Source: Faecalibacterium taiwanense
GTDB lineage: Bacteria; Bacillota; Clostridia; Oscillospirales; Ruminococcaceae
DNA length: 64,000 bases
NCBI RefSeq assembly: GCF_036632915.2
Contig: NZ_CP155552.1
Location: 806,001 to 870,000, forward strand
Reading direction: 5' to 3'
A model generated the notes under the pieces. It was not told the origin of the DNA and searched no databases. It saw only the letters and a list, made by a program, of their open reading frames with translations. Position numbers and translations under genes: made by a program. The stretch's first letter is position 1, and each line of letters begins with the position of its first letter. Shown in pieces: positions 7,540 through 15,823 of this stretch.

Positions 7540-7743
7540 GTGGATACGATCAAACGTGTTCAGGATTTGATGCAAGAGCGTGATATGAATCTGTGTGTGT
7601 TGACAAAAAAATGCGGGATATCGTACTCCACAATCCAAAGTACTGCCCGTCGAGGAGGGCAGTTAAGCGTAGAGACGATTGAAAGAATTTGTCAGGGTTT
7701 GGGAATTACATTAAAAGACTTCTTCGATTCTTCATATTTGTAA
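7540..7743 (+). CDS. Small XRE-family (Cro-like) regulator
   Basis: About 67 residues, nearly all HTH: IKRVQDLMQERDMNLCVLTK, then ISYSTIQSTARRGGQLSVE and ITLKDFFDSSYL. GTG 7540 lies five bases past GGGAGGG. The in-frame ATG at 7525 has no site. It follows the S24 repressor by 19 bases and ends at a strong terminator, so the pair forms one operon. Confidence 0.75.
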   Translation: MDTIKRVQDLMQERDMNLCVLTKKCGISYSTIQSTARRGGQLSVETIERICQGLGITLKDFFDSSYL

Positions 7744-7754
7744 ATATGGCAGAA

Positions 7755-7803
7755 AAAAGCCGTTCACCGAGCTAGAAAACCTGTGCGGTGAACGGCTTTA
7801 ATA
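7755..7803 (+). terminator. Rho-independent terminator
   Basis: Stem AAAGCCGTTCACC (7756-7768) with GGTGAACGGCTTT (7787-7799), then TTTAAT. Ends the repressor operon. Confidence 0.8.
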
Positions 7804-7881
7804 TTGCTTCTATTTATTCCCAATAGCATTCACGCATCAAGATGTAGCAGTCATTTTATATGTGGTTCTGACAACAAAAAG

Positions 7882-7919
7882 AAGTGGAAGTATTCCTATG
7901 TTGGAATGCTCCCACTCTT
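7882..7919 (-). terminator. Leftward terminator
   Basis: On the minus strand AAGAGTGGGAGCATTCC pairs with GGAATACTTCCACTT and is followed by CTTTTTG. It sits directly after the gene fragment 7926-8043. Confidence 0.6.
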
Positions 7920-7925
7920 TAGGGA

Positions 7926-8043
7926 TCACAATTCTTGAGTTCTCAGTGCATTTTCAAGCATTTGACGATAATCTTCACAAACCTTTTGGGGTGTGCCATA
8001 ATAACTCGTGATGAATTCAGTTGCCTTAAATTCATACGAGCAG
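7926..8043 (-). pseudogene. 3' fragment of an unknown minus-strand gene
   Basis: About 38 codons that look protein-like (FKATEFITSYYGTPQKVCED) end at a stop directly before a leftward terminator. Upstream, the frame runs into the ribosome binding region of the opposite-strand gene at 8094 and loses coding character. I read it as the truncated end of a gene, not identified; it could also be chance. Confidence 0.3.
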
Positions 8044-8093
8044 TGACACGACCAACTGGATTCAGAGGATGAATACATACAGGAGGTTCTAGT

Positions 8094-8342
8094 ATGAACA
8101 AATTGATTTCCTGCCACTATAACATGGACACTAACCGGGTGGAAGCCCGGTTCGAGGATGGCACTACCCTTGCCATCGACTGCATCGCCGTGGAGGACGA
8201 ATACGGCAACACCCCGGCACAGCGGGCAGAACTAGACTGGCTGCTGTACAATAAACCGCTGGAGTACGCACAGATGGTGCTGAGAGGGGAGATTGAGCAT
8301 TATCTCTCGCTTGGTTGCGACCATGGAAGATTGGAAGATTGA
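8094..8342 (+). CDS. DUF6061-like small protein
   Basis: 82 residues: MNKLISCHYNMDTNRVEARF, then EDGTTLAIDCIAVEDEYGNT and WLLYNKPLEYAQMVL. This pattern recurs in small clostridial ICE proteins annotated DUF6061; no function is known. It has a strong site (ACAGGAGG) before ATG 8094 and a terminator at 8430. Monocistronic. Confidence 0.7.
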   Translation: MNKLISCHYNMDTNRVEARFEDGTTLAIDCIAVEDEYGNTPAQRAELDWLLYNKPLEYAQMVLRGEIEHYLSLGCDHGRLED

Positions 8343-8425
8343 TTGACAAGGTTACATAACAGTTAACACAGCTTGCATTTGCCCTGCAATTTTTCAGAAT
8401 GGAACGCCCCAAGGGCATCCGGTCT

Positions 8426-8468
8426 ATATCCGGCAGATTTTTCATAAAGAATCTGCCGGGTATTTTTG
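8426..8468 (+). terminator. Rho-independent terminator
   Basis: CCGGCAGATT (8430-8439) pairs with AATCTGCCGG (8450-8459), followed by GTATTTTTGTTTG. Confidence 0.8.
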
Positions 8469-8475
8469 TTTGTCA

Positions 8476-8537
8476 TACCTATTGCAATTCTGACTATTTG
8501 GAATATACTTGTAAGTATCAAATTATTTCACTGTATG
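8476..8537 (+). promoter_or_regulatory. Left copy of 62-bp direct repeat carrying a promoter
   Basis: Identical to 15222-15283 over 62 bp. It contains TTGCAA (8482-8487), a 16-base spacer and TATACT (8504-8509), and a small palindrome ATACTT-GT-AAGTAT over the -10 region. The right copy is in front of the AT-hook gene; this one would transcribe the inserted phospholipase-D cassette. Confidence 0.75.
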
Positions 8538-8657
8538 AGGACATCCGCACCAAACTTATCCAGTCCGGTGTAATGAAATGCAGAGAATAAAAGACAAAAT
8601 TGGTATGTTCCACGAAATTTAGGGAGAAAACTGAGCAAGTAGGAAGGCGGAATATAT

Positions 8658-10217
8658 ATGAAACAAGATACTTTAGAGGGCAAAGCAAAAACAAAAAATG
8701 GGGTAAAACGGCTGTGTTTTTCCATAATCTGCATTCTTCTGGAAGTGATTTTTATTATTACTATCGTAACACGCTTGAATGAATATGCAGAAGTCATAAA
8801 TTTATTTACAAGGATTTTGAGTGGGATCTTGGTTTTGGGATTGTACGCATCAAATAAGACATCCTCTATGAAAATGCCTTGGGTCATCTTAATTCTAATT
8901 TTCCCAATTATGGGTGTAGGCCTGTATTTGTTGATTGGTTTGAATGGTGGCACACATAAAATGCGTGAGCGGTATGCAGAAATTGATAGCAAATTGTTAC
9001 CAATGCTTCCGGACAGTCAGGAGTGTTTGAGCAGAATAAAAGAAACAATTCCGAAAGCAGGAAATATAGCAAGTTACATACAAAGAAATTCGCAGTATCC
9101 AATCTATCAGAATACGGATATTGTGTATTTTGATGAAGCAGTGAAAGGATTAGAGGCACAGCTTAAGGATTTGGAGAAAGCACAAAAGTTTATCTTTATG
9201 GAATATCATGCGATAGAAGACGCTGAAGCATGGCATAAGATTCAAGATGTTCTGGAAGAGCGAGTAAAAGCAGGTGTGGAAGTTAGAGTATTCTACGATG
9301 ATATGGGTTCTATAGGCTTTATTAACACAGATTTTGTGAAAAAAATGGAGACAATAGGAATTCATTGCCGTGTATTCAATCCGTTTATGCCAGGTTTAAA
9401 TCTGTTTTTGAACAATCGTGATCATAGAAAAATAACAGTTATTGATGGAAAAGTCGGATTTACAGGTGGATATAATCTAGCAAACGAATATTTTAATTAC
9501 ACACACCCGTATGGACAGTGGAAAGATACAGGTATTCGTTTAGAAGGAGATGCTGTTCAGTCGCTTACAGTGACATTTTTAGAAATGTGGAATGCTGTTA
9601 GTGAAAAAGCTACGAATGATACTGATTTTAGTAAATACATTATTCATTACGATTATAAAGCACAGCAAACAGGTTTTGTTCAGCCTTATGCAGACAGTCC
9701 TATGGATAATGAGCAGGTCGGAGAAGAAGTTTATATCAGTATGATAAATAAAGCTGAAAAATATTGTTGGTTTATGACTCCATATCTAATCATAACAGAT
9801 GAAATGACGCATGCGTTATGTCTGGCTGCTAAGCGAGGGGTAGACGTAAGAATTATCACACCTGGTATCCCTGATAAAAAATTCATTTATAGTGTAACTC
9901 GTTCTTTTTATCATGGATTAGTTAAACATGGTGTTCGTGTTTATGAGTGGACTCCTGGTTTCTGTCATGCAAAAATGAGTGTGGCAGATGACTGTATGGC
10001 AACTTGTGGAACAATTAATTTGGATTATCGAAGTTTATATCACCATTTTGAAAACGGCTGTTTTATGGCAGATTGTCAGGCAGTTGTGGAAATAAAAAAT
10101 GATCTGATAAGAACGATGGGAGAATGTCGTGATGTGACAGACCAATATCAAACCGGACGAAGTGCATATTTGCGACTGGGACAATTATTTATGAGATTAT
10201 TTGCTGGATTGCTATAA
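8658..10217 (+). CDS. cls: Cardiolipin synthase (phospholipase D family)
   Basis: Membrane enzyme that joins two phosphatidylglycerols into cardiolipin and glycerol. 519 residues, the usual bacterial length. Three hydrophobic segments at about 18-40, 48-67 and 72-94 anchor it. Two catalytic HKD motifs follow: HRKITVID (about 256) with GFTGGYN, and HAKMSVAD (about 437) with CGTINLDYRS. ATG 8658 has AGGAAGGCGG about 8 bases upstream. First gene of an AT-rich cassette with codon use unlike the neighbouring ICE genes, ended by a strong terminator. Confidence 0.9.
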   Translation: MKQDTLEGKAKTKNGVKRLCFSIICILLEVIFIITIVTRLNEYAEVINLFTRILSGILVLGLYASNKTSSMKMPWVILILIFPIMGVGLYLLIGLNGGTHKMRERYAEIDSKLLPMLPDSQECLSRIKETIPKAGNIASYIQRNSQYPIYQNTDIVYFDEAVKGLEAQLKDLEKAQKFIFMEYHAIEDAEAWHKIQDVLEERVKAGVEVRVFYDDMGSIGFINTDFVKKMETIGIHCRVFNPFMPGLNLFLNNRDHRKITVIDGKVGFTGGYNLANEYFNYTHPYGQWKDTGIRLEGDAVQSLTVTFLEMWNAVSEKATNDTDFSKYIIHYDYKAQQTGFVQPYADSPMDNEQVGEEVYISMINKAEKYCWFMTPYLIITDEMTHALCLAAKRGVDVRIITPGIPDKKFIYSVTRSFYHGLVKHGVRVYEWTPGFCHAKMSVADDCMATCGTINLDYRSLYHHFENGCFMADCQAVVEIKNDLIRTMGECRDVTDQYQTGRSAYLRLGQLFMRLFAGLL

Positions 10218-10232
10218 GAATCTGATGAAACG

Positions 10233-10290
10233 ACCTTTCAAAAAACAGTTGATTTAGAAGTTAACTGTTTTTGAAAGGCCGTTTTTGCTA
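10233..10290 (+). terminator. Rho-independent terminator
   Basis: A 17-18 bp stem, CCTTTCAAAAAACAGTT with AACTGTTTTTGAAAGG, followed by CCGTTTTTGC. Separates cls from the next transcription unit. Confidence 0.85.
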
Positions 10291-10427
10291 TATCTAACAG
10301 TCTGTTGTACAAAGAAGATTTTGCATGGATGAAAAAACAAACCTTGTTGAGGTTAAATTGAGTTTTCTATTGTATTGTATTGCTAATGAATAAGAATAAG
10401 AAATAAAAAGGAATCAAGTGATGTACA

Positions 10428-11861
10428 ATGAAAAAGCATAAAATATGTAAAATCCTTCTTGTTATACTGGCAATTTTTTTATGTGTGGCTTTTTATGAAT
10501 TGCTCGGAATCTGCGTTGCATATAAAAAGCAGCCGGAAGTGTCCAATACAACCAAAAAAGAAACAAAAAATGGGTCATGGAACGAATGCAGTGAAAATAC
10601 AGAACGGGCAGTAATCATAGAAAAGAATCCAGAAGCGCTTTTACAAAGAGTGCGTTTGATCAAGAATGCAAAAAAGGAAATTATTCTTTCTACTTTTGCA
10701 TTTCAATCCGATGAAAGTGGAAAATTGATCTTAGGAGCACTGCATGATGCGGCAGACAGAGGTGTACATATTCGTCTGTTAGTAGATGGAATGGAGAGCT
10801 GGATTGATATGGAAGGAAATCCGTATTTCTATGGATTATCTTCCCATGAGAATGTTGAAATTAAACTGTATAATAAGGCCAATCCGTTGAAACCGTGGAA
10901 AATAATGGGTAGAATGCATGATAAATATTTGATTGCAGATGGAAAGAGATATATTCTTGGGGGAAGAAATACATACAATTATTTCCTGGGTGATTTTCCG
11001 GGACATAAGAACTATGACAGAGACGTGTTAGTGGTTTGCGATGAACCTGAGAAAGAAAATTCAGTTAACCAGTTGTTAGAGTATTTTGAAACGATATGGG
11101 AACAAGAAGACAGTGATTATTTTCATGACAATAAAAAACTGGCAAATAGAAAATCTGTAAAGAACGCAGTTTTAGAGCTGAAGAACGGCTATCAGAAATA
11201 TTTTGAAGAGAATAAGGAAAGAATCTGCGATACCGATTACACGGACGAAACTTTTGAGACAGAAAAGATTGCATTAGTGTCAAATCCTATTCACACAGGT
11301 TCCAAAGAACCAGTAGTGTGGTATCAGTTGGGAGAATTGATGAAAAATGCAAAAAATCGTGTGAAGATCCACACGCCATATATTATCTGTAATGATATGA
11401 TGTATAATACATGGGAGGAGATTGCAGAGAACGTTTCAGATTTTTCTATCATGACAAATTCAGTTGCGAATAATGGGAATCCATTTGGGGCTGCCGATTA
11501 TGCGAAAAACAGAAATAGAATCTTAAGTACAGGGATTAATATCTGGGAATATGAAGGCGGTTATTCATACCACGGAAAAAGTATTCTGATTGACGATGAT
11601 CTGTCTGTAATCGGTTCCTTTAATATGGACATGAGAAGTGCATATCTGGATACGGAACTGATGCTTGTAATTCGCAGTAAAGATATTAATAAACAGTTGG
11701 AAGAGGGCATGATGGAATATGAAAGAGTGTCCCGCCAGGTATTGGAAGATGGAACCTATCGTGATCCATATCATGTAGAGCCAATCGAATTAACAAAGAA
11801 ACGTCAGAGAAAAATATTTTTGGTACAGCATCTGCTTGGATGGGCAAGGTATCTGTTTTAA
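10428..11861 (+). CDS. Membrane-anchored phospholipase D-like protein (second Cls-like)
   Basis: 477 residues with one N-terminal signal anchor (about 8-28, ILLVILAIFLCVAFYELLGI) and two HKD motifs: HDKYLIAD (about 164) with ILGGRNTYN, and HGKSILID (about 383) with IGSFNMDMRS. It differs from cls 8658 in having one anchor and a longer central region, so it is a second PLD-superfamily phosphatidyltransferase or phospholipase at the outer membrane face. The response regulator start follows after 17 bases, giving an operon with the two-component system. Confidence 0.85.
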   Translation: MKKHKICKILLVILAIFLCVAFYELLGICVAYKKQPEVSNTTKKETKNGSWNECSENTERAVIIEKNPEALLQRVRLIKNAKKEIILSTFAFQSDESGKLILGALHDAADRGVHIRLLVDGMESWIDMEGNPYFYGLSSHENVEIKLYNKANPLKPWKIMGRMHDKYLIADGKRYILGGRNTYNYFLGDFPGHKNYDRDVLVVCDEPEKENSVNQLLEYFETIWEQEDSDYFHDNKKLANRKSVKNAVLELKNGYQKYFEENKERICDTDYTDETFETEKIALVSNPIHTGSKEPVVWYQLGELMKNAKNRVKIHTPYIICNDMMYNTWEEIAENVSDFSIMTNSVANNGNPFGAADYAKNRNRILSTGINIWEYEGGYSYHGKSILIDDDLSVIGSFNMDMRSAYLDTELMLVIRSKDINKQLEEGMMEYERVSRQVLEDGTYRDPYHVEPIELTKKRQRKIFLVQHLLGWARYLF

Positions 11862-11878
11862 TAAGGAGGAAGGAAAAC

Positions 11879-12550
11879 GTGTTTCAAATATTGATTGTAG
11901 AAGATGATAAAGAATTAAGCCAGCTATTCCAAAAAGTGCTTGAGAAGAATGGATATCAAGTCAAAAGTGCATCGGATGGAGCACAGGCATTAGAAGTATT
12001 GGTTAAGGAATATATTGATCTGATCATTTCTGATATTATGATGCCGGTTATGGATGGTTATGAACTGGTGTCGGAACTCCGTTCAGCAGGATATCAGATA
12101 CCTGTACTTATGATCACTGCGAAAGGTTCCTTTGATGATATGCGCCAGGGATTTCTTTCGGGAAGTGACGATTATATGGTAAAACCGGTAAATGTGAATG
12201 AAATGGTTTTAAGAGTCGGAGCACTGCTTCGCCGTGCACAGATACTGAATGAACACAAAATTGTGATCGGCTCAACAGAGTTTGATTACGATGCAATGAC
12301 GGTTACAACTGATAAGGAAAGTCTTGCTTTGCCTAAAAAAGAATTCCTGCTTTTATATAAGCTTGCAGCTTCGCCAGGCAGAATATTTACAAAACAACAG
12401 TTGATGGATGAAGTATGGGGATACGAGACGGAGGCAGACCCACATACGATAGAGGTACATATAGGAAGAATCAGGGAGCGTTTTAAAGATAACCCTGATT
12501 TTGAAATCGTAACAATGCGTGGAATTGGATACAAGGTGGTGAAAAAATAA
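11879..12550 (+). CDS. OmpR-family response regulator
   Basis: 223 residues. Receiver domain with the acidic pocket (VEDD), phospho-acceptor Asp in ISDIMMPVMDGY (about 52), Thr/Lys positions MITAKG and MVKPVN; C-terminal winged helix (about 125-220) with PKKEFLLLYKLA and IEVHIGRIRERF. I use the GTG at 11879 behind ATAAGGAGGAAGG. The stop overlaps the kinase ATG at 12550. Probably controls the cassette's membrane genes. Confidence 0.9.
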   Translation: MFQILIVEDDKELSQLFQKVLEKNGYQVKSASDGAQALEVLVKEYIDLIISDIMMPVMDGYELVSELRSAGYQIPVLMITAKGSFDDMRQGFLSGSDDYMVKPVNVNEMVLRVGALLRRAQILNEHKIVIGSTEFDYDAMTVTTDKESLALPKKEFLLLYKLAASPGRIFTKQQLMDEVWGYETEADPHTIEVHIGRIRERFKDNPDFEIVTMRGIGYKVVKK

Positions 12551-13593
12551 TGGAACAAAAGAAAGAAAAAGGATTGCGGATCCGATCCTGTCTGACTGGT
12601 GCAATCTGGCTGGCACTTGTATTTTCAACAGTCATATCTGCTTTATTATTTGCTTTTTTGAATCATTTTTTTAATCTGCCGGGCAGCATACCTGTGCTTG
12701 GCTGGCTTTTGATTTTCAATACATTGATTGCAGGGCTGATCACTTCCTTTATTAATGCAAAGTTACTGGAACCAATTACAAGACTTAGTAAAGCAATGAA
12801 GGAAGTTTCTCGGGGAGATTTTGAACAGCATTTGGAAACGAATAGCCGTATAGCAGAAGTTGGAGAATCTTATCAAAGTTTTAACGTTATGACAAAAGAA
12901 CTTCGTGCAACAGAGGTGCTGCAGATGGATTTTGTATCTGATGTTTCTCATGAGTTTAAGACCCCGATTAATGCCATTGAAGGATATACAATGCTGCTTC
13001 AGGGAGAAGAACTGTCTCCGGATCAAGAGGAATATGTAGAAAAAATCTTATTTAACACCCAAAGACTTTCCGGATTGGTTGGTAATATTTTGCTGTTATC
13101 CAAGTTAGAGAATCAGAATATACCAATGAAAAAAACAGAATATCGTCTGGATGAACAGATCCGCCAGGCAGTTCTTTCATTGGAAACAAAATGGACAGAA
13201 AAAGAAATTGGTTTTCAGGTAGAATTGGAGGAAGTTAAATATACTGCGAATGAAGGACTTTTTATGCATGTCTGGATAAATCTTTTAGATAATGCGATTA
13301 AGTTCAGCCCTTCAAAGGGGACAATTACGATGTTTCTGAAACAAGAACAGGATTCTGTTAAGTTCATTCTGGAAGATGAAGGACCAGGAATAGAGGATGA
13401 TGTAAAATCCAGAATATTTGACAAGTTCTATCAGGTAGATGGATCTCATAAAGCAGAAGGAAATGGCCTAGGTCTTGCACTTGTAAAACGGATTGTAGAT
13501 AGTGCCGGAGGAACAATCAAAGCAGAAAACCGTGAATATGGTGGATGCAGATTTGTTATAGAGCTGCCAAAGCAGAAAGATGAGATTATCTAG
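12550..13593 (+). CDS. HAMP-containing sensor histidine kinase
   Basis: 347 residues. Two transmembrane helices (about 15-40 and 46-66) with almost no extracellular loop, so it probably senses membrane state, as intramembrane-sensing kinases do. HAMP to about 115, phospho-acceptor His in SDVSHEFKTPINAI, N box WINLLDNAIKFS, G1 DEGPGIEDD, F box FDKFYQVDGSH and G2 GNGLGLALVK are all present. Coupled to the response regulator by a one-base overlap; cognate pair. Confidence 0.9.
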   Translation: MEQKKEKGLRIRSCLTGAIWLALVFSTVISALLFAFLNHFFNLPGSIPVLGWLLIFNTLIAGLITSFINAKLLEPITRLSKAMKEVSRGDFEQHLETNSRIAEVGESYQSFNVMTKELRATEVLQMDFVSDVSHEFKTPINAIEGYTMLLQGEELSPDQEEYVEKILFNTQRLSGLVGNILLLSKLENQNIPMKKTEYRLDEQIRQAVLSLETKWTEKEIGFQVELEEVKYTANEGLFMHVWINLLDNAIKFSPSKGTITMFLKQEQDSVKFILEDEGPGIEDDVKSRIFDKFYQVDGSHKAEGNGLGLALVKRIVDSAGGTIKAENREYGGCRFVIELPKQKDEII

Positions 13594-13626
13594 TTTTAAG
13601 ATAAATTAGAAGATGGGAGGATTTAT

Positions 13627-14673
13627 ATGACATTTTATCAGGAGTTGCAGTTAAATCAGGCAGGTTCTAAAAACCTGTTGAAAAAGAGTGAAACACTAAA
13701 AGAAAAACTATATCATATGTGGGTATATCTGGTGAAGATAGCTGCTACAATGGCATTTTGTTTTTTCTTTGTTAGTATTTTCAGCATCCTATTTGGAAAT
13801 GAGAACAGCATTGTAGGTGTAGTAGTCTTATTATGTCTCATGGTGTTTAGGAATGCGGATCTGGGGATCCACACCGGACAATCTACGATGCTTTTGGCTT
13901 TGTTCTTTGTAATTATGACTGTATGTCCGCATTTAGCAAATCAGTTTTCACCGGTATTGGGAATGCTGTTAAATATTGCGGCACTGGCTGTGTTGATTCT
14001 GTTCGGATGCCATAATCCATTCATGTTTAATCAATCTACATTGGTTCTTGGGTATCTGCTGCTATATGGTTATGATGTTACGGGAAAAAGCTATCAGATG
14101 CGATTAGTCGGAATGGCTTTAGGTGCAGCACTTACCTGCTTCGTATTTTATCGAAATCATAAAAACAGAACTTATAAAAGAAATCTGAAAGATCTGATAC
14201 AAGAATTTGATATCACTTCTTCCAGAACAAAATGGCAGATATGTCAGATTTTATGCGTACCGATTGTCCTTTGCATTGCAGAACTTTGTAATATGCCACG
14301 TGCAATGTGGGCTGGTATTGCGGCCATGTCCGTGATTTTGCCGTCTATGGAAGATATGCACTACAGAGTCCGTAAAAGGATTGTCGGAAATATTGCAGGT
14401 GTTATATGTTTTACAGTATTATATTTTCTGCTTCCTTCGTCAATCTATGCATATATAGGAATTCTTGGTGGAATCGGTGTAGGATTTTCAGCACAATATG
14501 GCTGGCAGGCAGTATTTAATACATTTGGTGCTTTAGCCATTGCTGCAGAGACATATGGACTACAAGGAGCGGTTAGTCTTAGAGTGAGTCAAAATGTTTT
14601 TGGTGTTGTGTTTGCTTTAGCATTTTGTGTTATGTTTTATTGGTTTATGCCTAAAAAAAGGAAAGTGAGGTGA
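13627..14673 (+). CDS. FUSC-like integral membrane protein
   Basis: 348 residues with two blocks of transmembrane helices (about 35-160 and 200-340) separated by a short basic loop. This is the arrangement of FUSC/aromatic-acid-exporter-type proteins, with PRAMWAGIAAMSVILPSMED, RVRKRIVGNIAGV and PSSIYAYIGILGGIG resembling the second FUSC block. The substrate is unknown. ATG 13627 follows GGGAGG. It shares the operon with the kinase (33 bases apart), so the system may respond to membrane-active compounds. Confidence 0.7.
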   Translation: MTFYQELQLNQAGSKNLLKKSETLKEKLYHMWVYLVKIAATMAFCFFFVSIFSILFGNENSIVGVVVLLCLMVFRNADLGIHTGQSTMLLALFFVIMTVCPHLANQFSPVLGMLLNIAALAVLILFGCHNPFMFNQSTLVLGYLLLYGYDVTGKSYQMRLVGMALGAALTCFVFYRNHKNRTYKRNLKDLIQEFDITSSRTKWQICQILCVPIVLCIAELCNMPRAMWAGIAAMSVILPSMEDMHYRVRKRIVGNIAGVICFTVLYFLLPSSIYAYIGILGGIGVGFSAQYGWQAVFNTFGALAIAAETYGLQGAVSLRVSQNVFGVVFALAFCVMFYWFMPKKRKVR

Positions 14674-14679
14674 CCGTAC

Positions 14680-15111
14680 ATGCAGAGTGAAGTGAATCAG
14701 GAAGAAAATTTGAATACCACTGATTTTGACGAGCACTTCGCTAAAATTTCGTCCTATATTGTAGACACATTGCACGGCGTTCCACTTGAGATGACCGAGG
14801 ATGAAAAAGAACAATTTCGCATACAGGTTATTTCAAATCAGTATGCAGAACGGTTGCTAAGTGAAGCCGAAAAGACAGAAACGTATAGAGGTTTATCAAA
14901 AATTGATATTCTCCATACAGTTTCTATCCCTCAACTGGCTAGAACAATCCCACTTAAAGGTTTGAATCTCAGTTTAGAAAAATACAGAATGCCGGATGGT
15001 GTAATAATAGAGGTTGAGAGTTCGTCACATTATTTGGGGTCATTTAGTGAGAAAAATGATTCTTCCACAAATTGGATAGAAAAGATCATGGAGGGTGTCG
15101 GTATTCACTAG
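14680..15111 (+). CDS. Hypothetical cytoplasmic protein of the phospholipase-D cassette
   Basis: 143 residues, acidic, without transmembrane segments or motifs I recognise. ATG 14680 uses the GAGGTGA that overlaps the FUSC-like stop codon, so it is coupled to that gene. It is the last gene of the cassette; immediately after it sequence homology to other parts of the window begins (15130). A cytoplasmic partner of the exporter-like protein is possible but unproven. Confidence 0.6.
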   Translation: MQSEVNQEENLNTTDFDEHFAKISSYIVDTLHGVPLEMTEDEKEQFRIQVISNQYAERLLSEAEKTETYRGLSKIDILHTVSIPQLARTIPLKGLNLSLEKYRMPDGVIIEVESSSHYLGSFSEKNDSSTNWIEKIMEGVGIH

Positions 15112-15129
15112 ATGGATTCTCAAGAAGCA

Positions 15130-15201
15130 TATGCACGAAAGTTCTGCACGCGATAAGTATCTTGCCATTATGAAGCCCTACCTTCTGATGTGGCACAGTA
15201 G
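15130..15201. repeat. Orphan copy of the ImmA-gene start region
   Basis: 71 of 72 bases equal 5924-5995, including the ATG region of the ImmA gene and end of its upstream neighbour, without either gene. Marks the right junction of the cassette. Confidence 0.85.
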
Positions 15202-15221
15202 CAGTTGAAAACAGCTCAGGT

Positions 15222-15283
15222 TACCTATTGCAATTCTGACTATTTGGAATATACTTGTAAGTATCAAATTATTTCACTGTATG
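15222..15283 (+). promoter_or_regulatory. Right copy of 62-bp repeat: promoter of the AT-hook gene
   Basis: TTGCAA (15228-15233), 16 bases, TATACT (15250-15255), with ATACTT-GT-AAGTAT as operator candidate. Identical to 8476-8537; probably the ancestral position, since a ribosome binding site and gene follow directly. Confidence 0.75.
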
Positions 15284-15296
15284 GGAGGAAATTATT

Positions 15297-15632
15297 ATGG
15301 CAAGACCCAAGGGAAGCAAGAATAAGACCCGTATTGTAAATGCCAACGTTGATTATGCAGCCGTCGTTGCAGAAAAGACCGCCGAAAAGGAAAAAATCGA
15401 ATCTGAGGTTGCTGCGCTGACTGCAAATCTCGATGATCTGAAGACGCAGCTGAAAGCCAAGAAAGCAGAATTGAAAGCCGCCACCAAGGAACTTGCCAAA
15501 GCCGAAAACAAAAAAGCTGCCGCCGAAGCAAAGGCAGCAGAAGAAGCAAAGAAGGGCGAAGCAGAAGATGTGCTGAAGAAGCTGCTTGCCAGCGGTATGA
15601 CGGCTGAAGAAATCCTTGCAAAGCTCCAGTAA
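15297..15632 (+). CDS. Coiled-coil, AT-hook-like ICE protein
   Basis: 111 residues. It starts with a basic ARPKGSKNKTR segment similar to an AT hook, followed by a Lys/Glu/Ala-rich coiled coil (about 25-90) and a short LLASGMTAEEILAKLQ helix. It is probably a small DNA-associated protein made in quantity, given its strong site (GGGAGGAAA) and clean terminator. Comparable proteins occur in many clostridial mobile elements with unknown function. Confidence 0.65.
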   Translation: MARPKGSKNKTRIVNANVDYAAVVAEKTAEKEKIESEVAALTANLDDLKTQLKAKKAELKAATKELAKAENKKAAAEAKAAEEAKKGEAEDVLKKLLASGMTAEEILAKLQ

Positions 15633-15674
15633 TGCAATATGATGAACTGGACAAGCTGCTGAAGTAAAGGAAGG

Positions 15675-15718
15675 GGCTGTTGCACACGGATAAAAGCCGG
15701 TGCAACAGCCTCTTTTTC
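15675..15718 (+). terminator. Rho-independent terminator
   Basis: GGCTGTTGCAC (15675-15685) with GTGCAACAGCC (15700-15710) then TCTTTTTC. Confidence 0.85.
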
Positions 15719-15823
15719 ATTCATGCTGCAATTTTTTCAGCGTTTCAAACGTATCTAAATTAAAGTGGCATATCATATTCCTTTTCACACATACTTGCCA
15801 TTTTCAGACAGGAGGTTGCTTTT

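Noticed and set aside
8476..15283. CRISPR or IS interpretation of the 62-bp direct repeat
   Set aside because: Only two copies 6.7 kb apart with genes between, no terminal inverted repeats and no transposase in the cassette.
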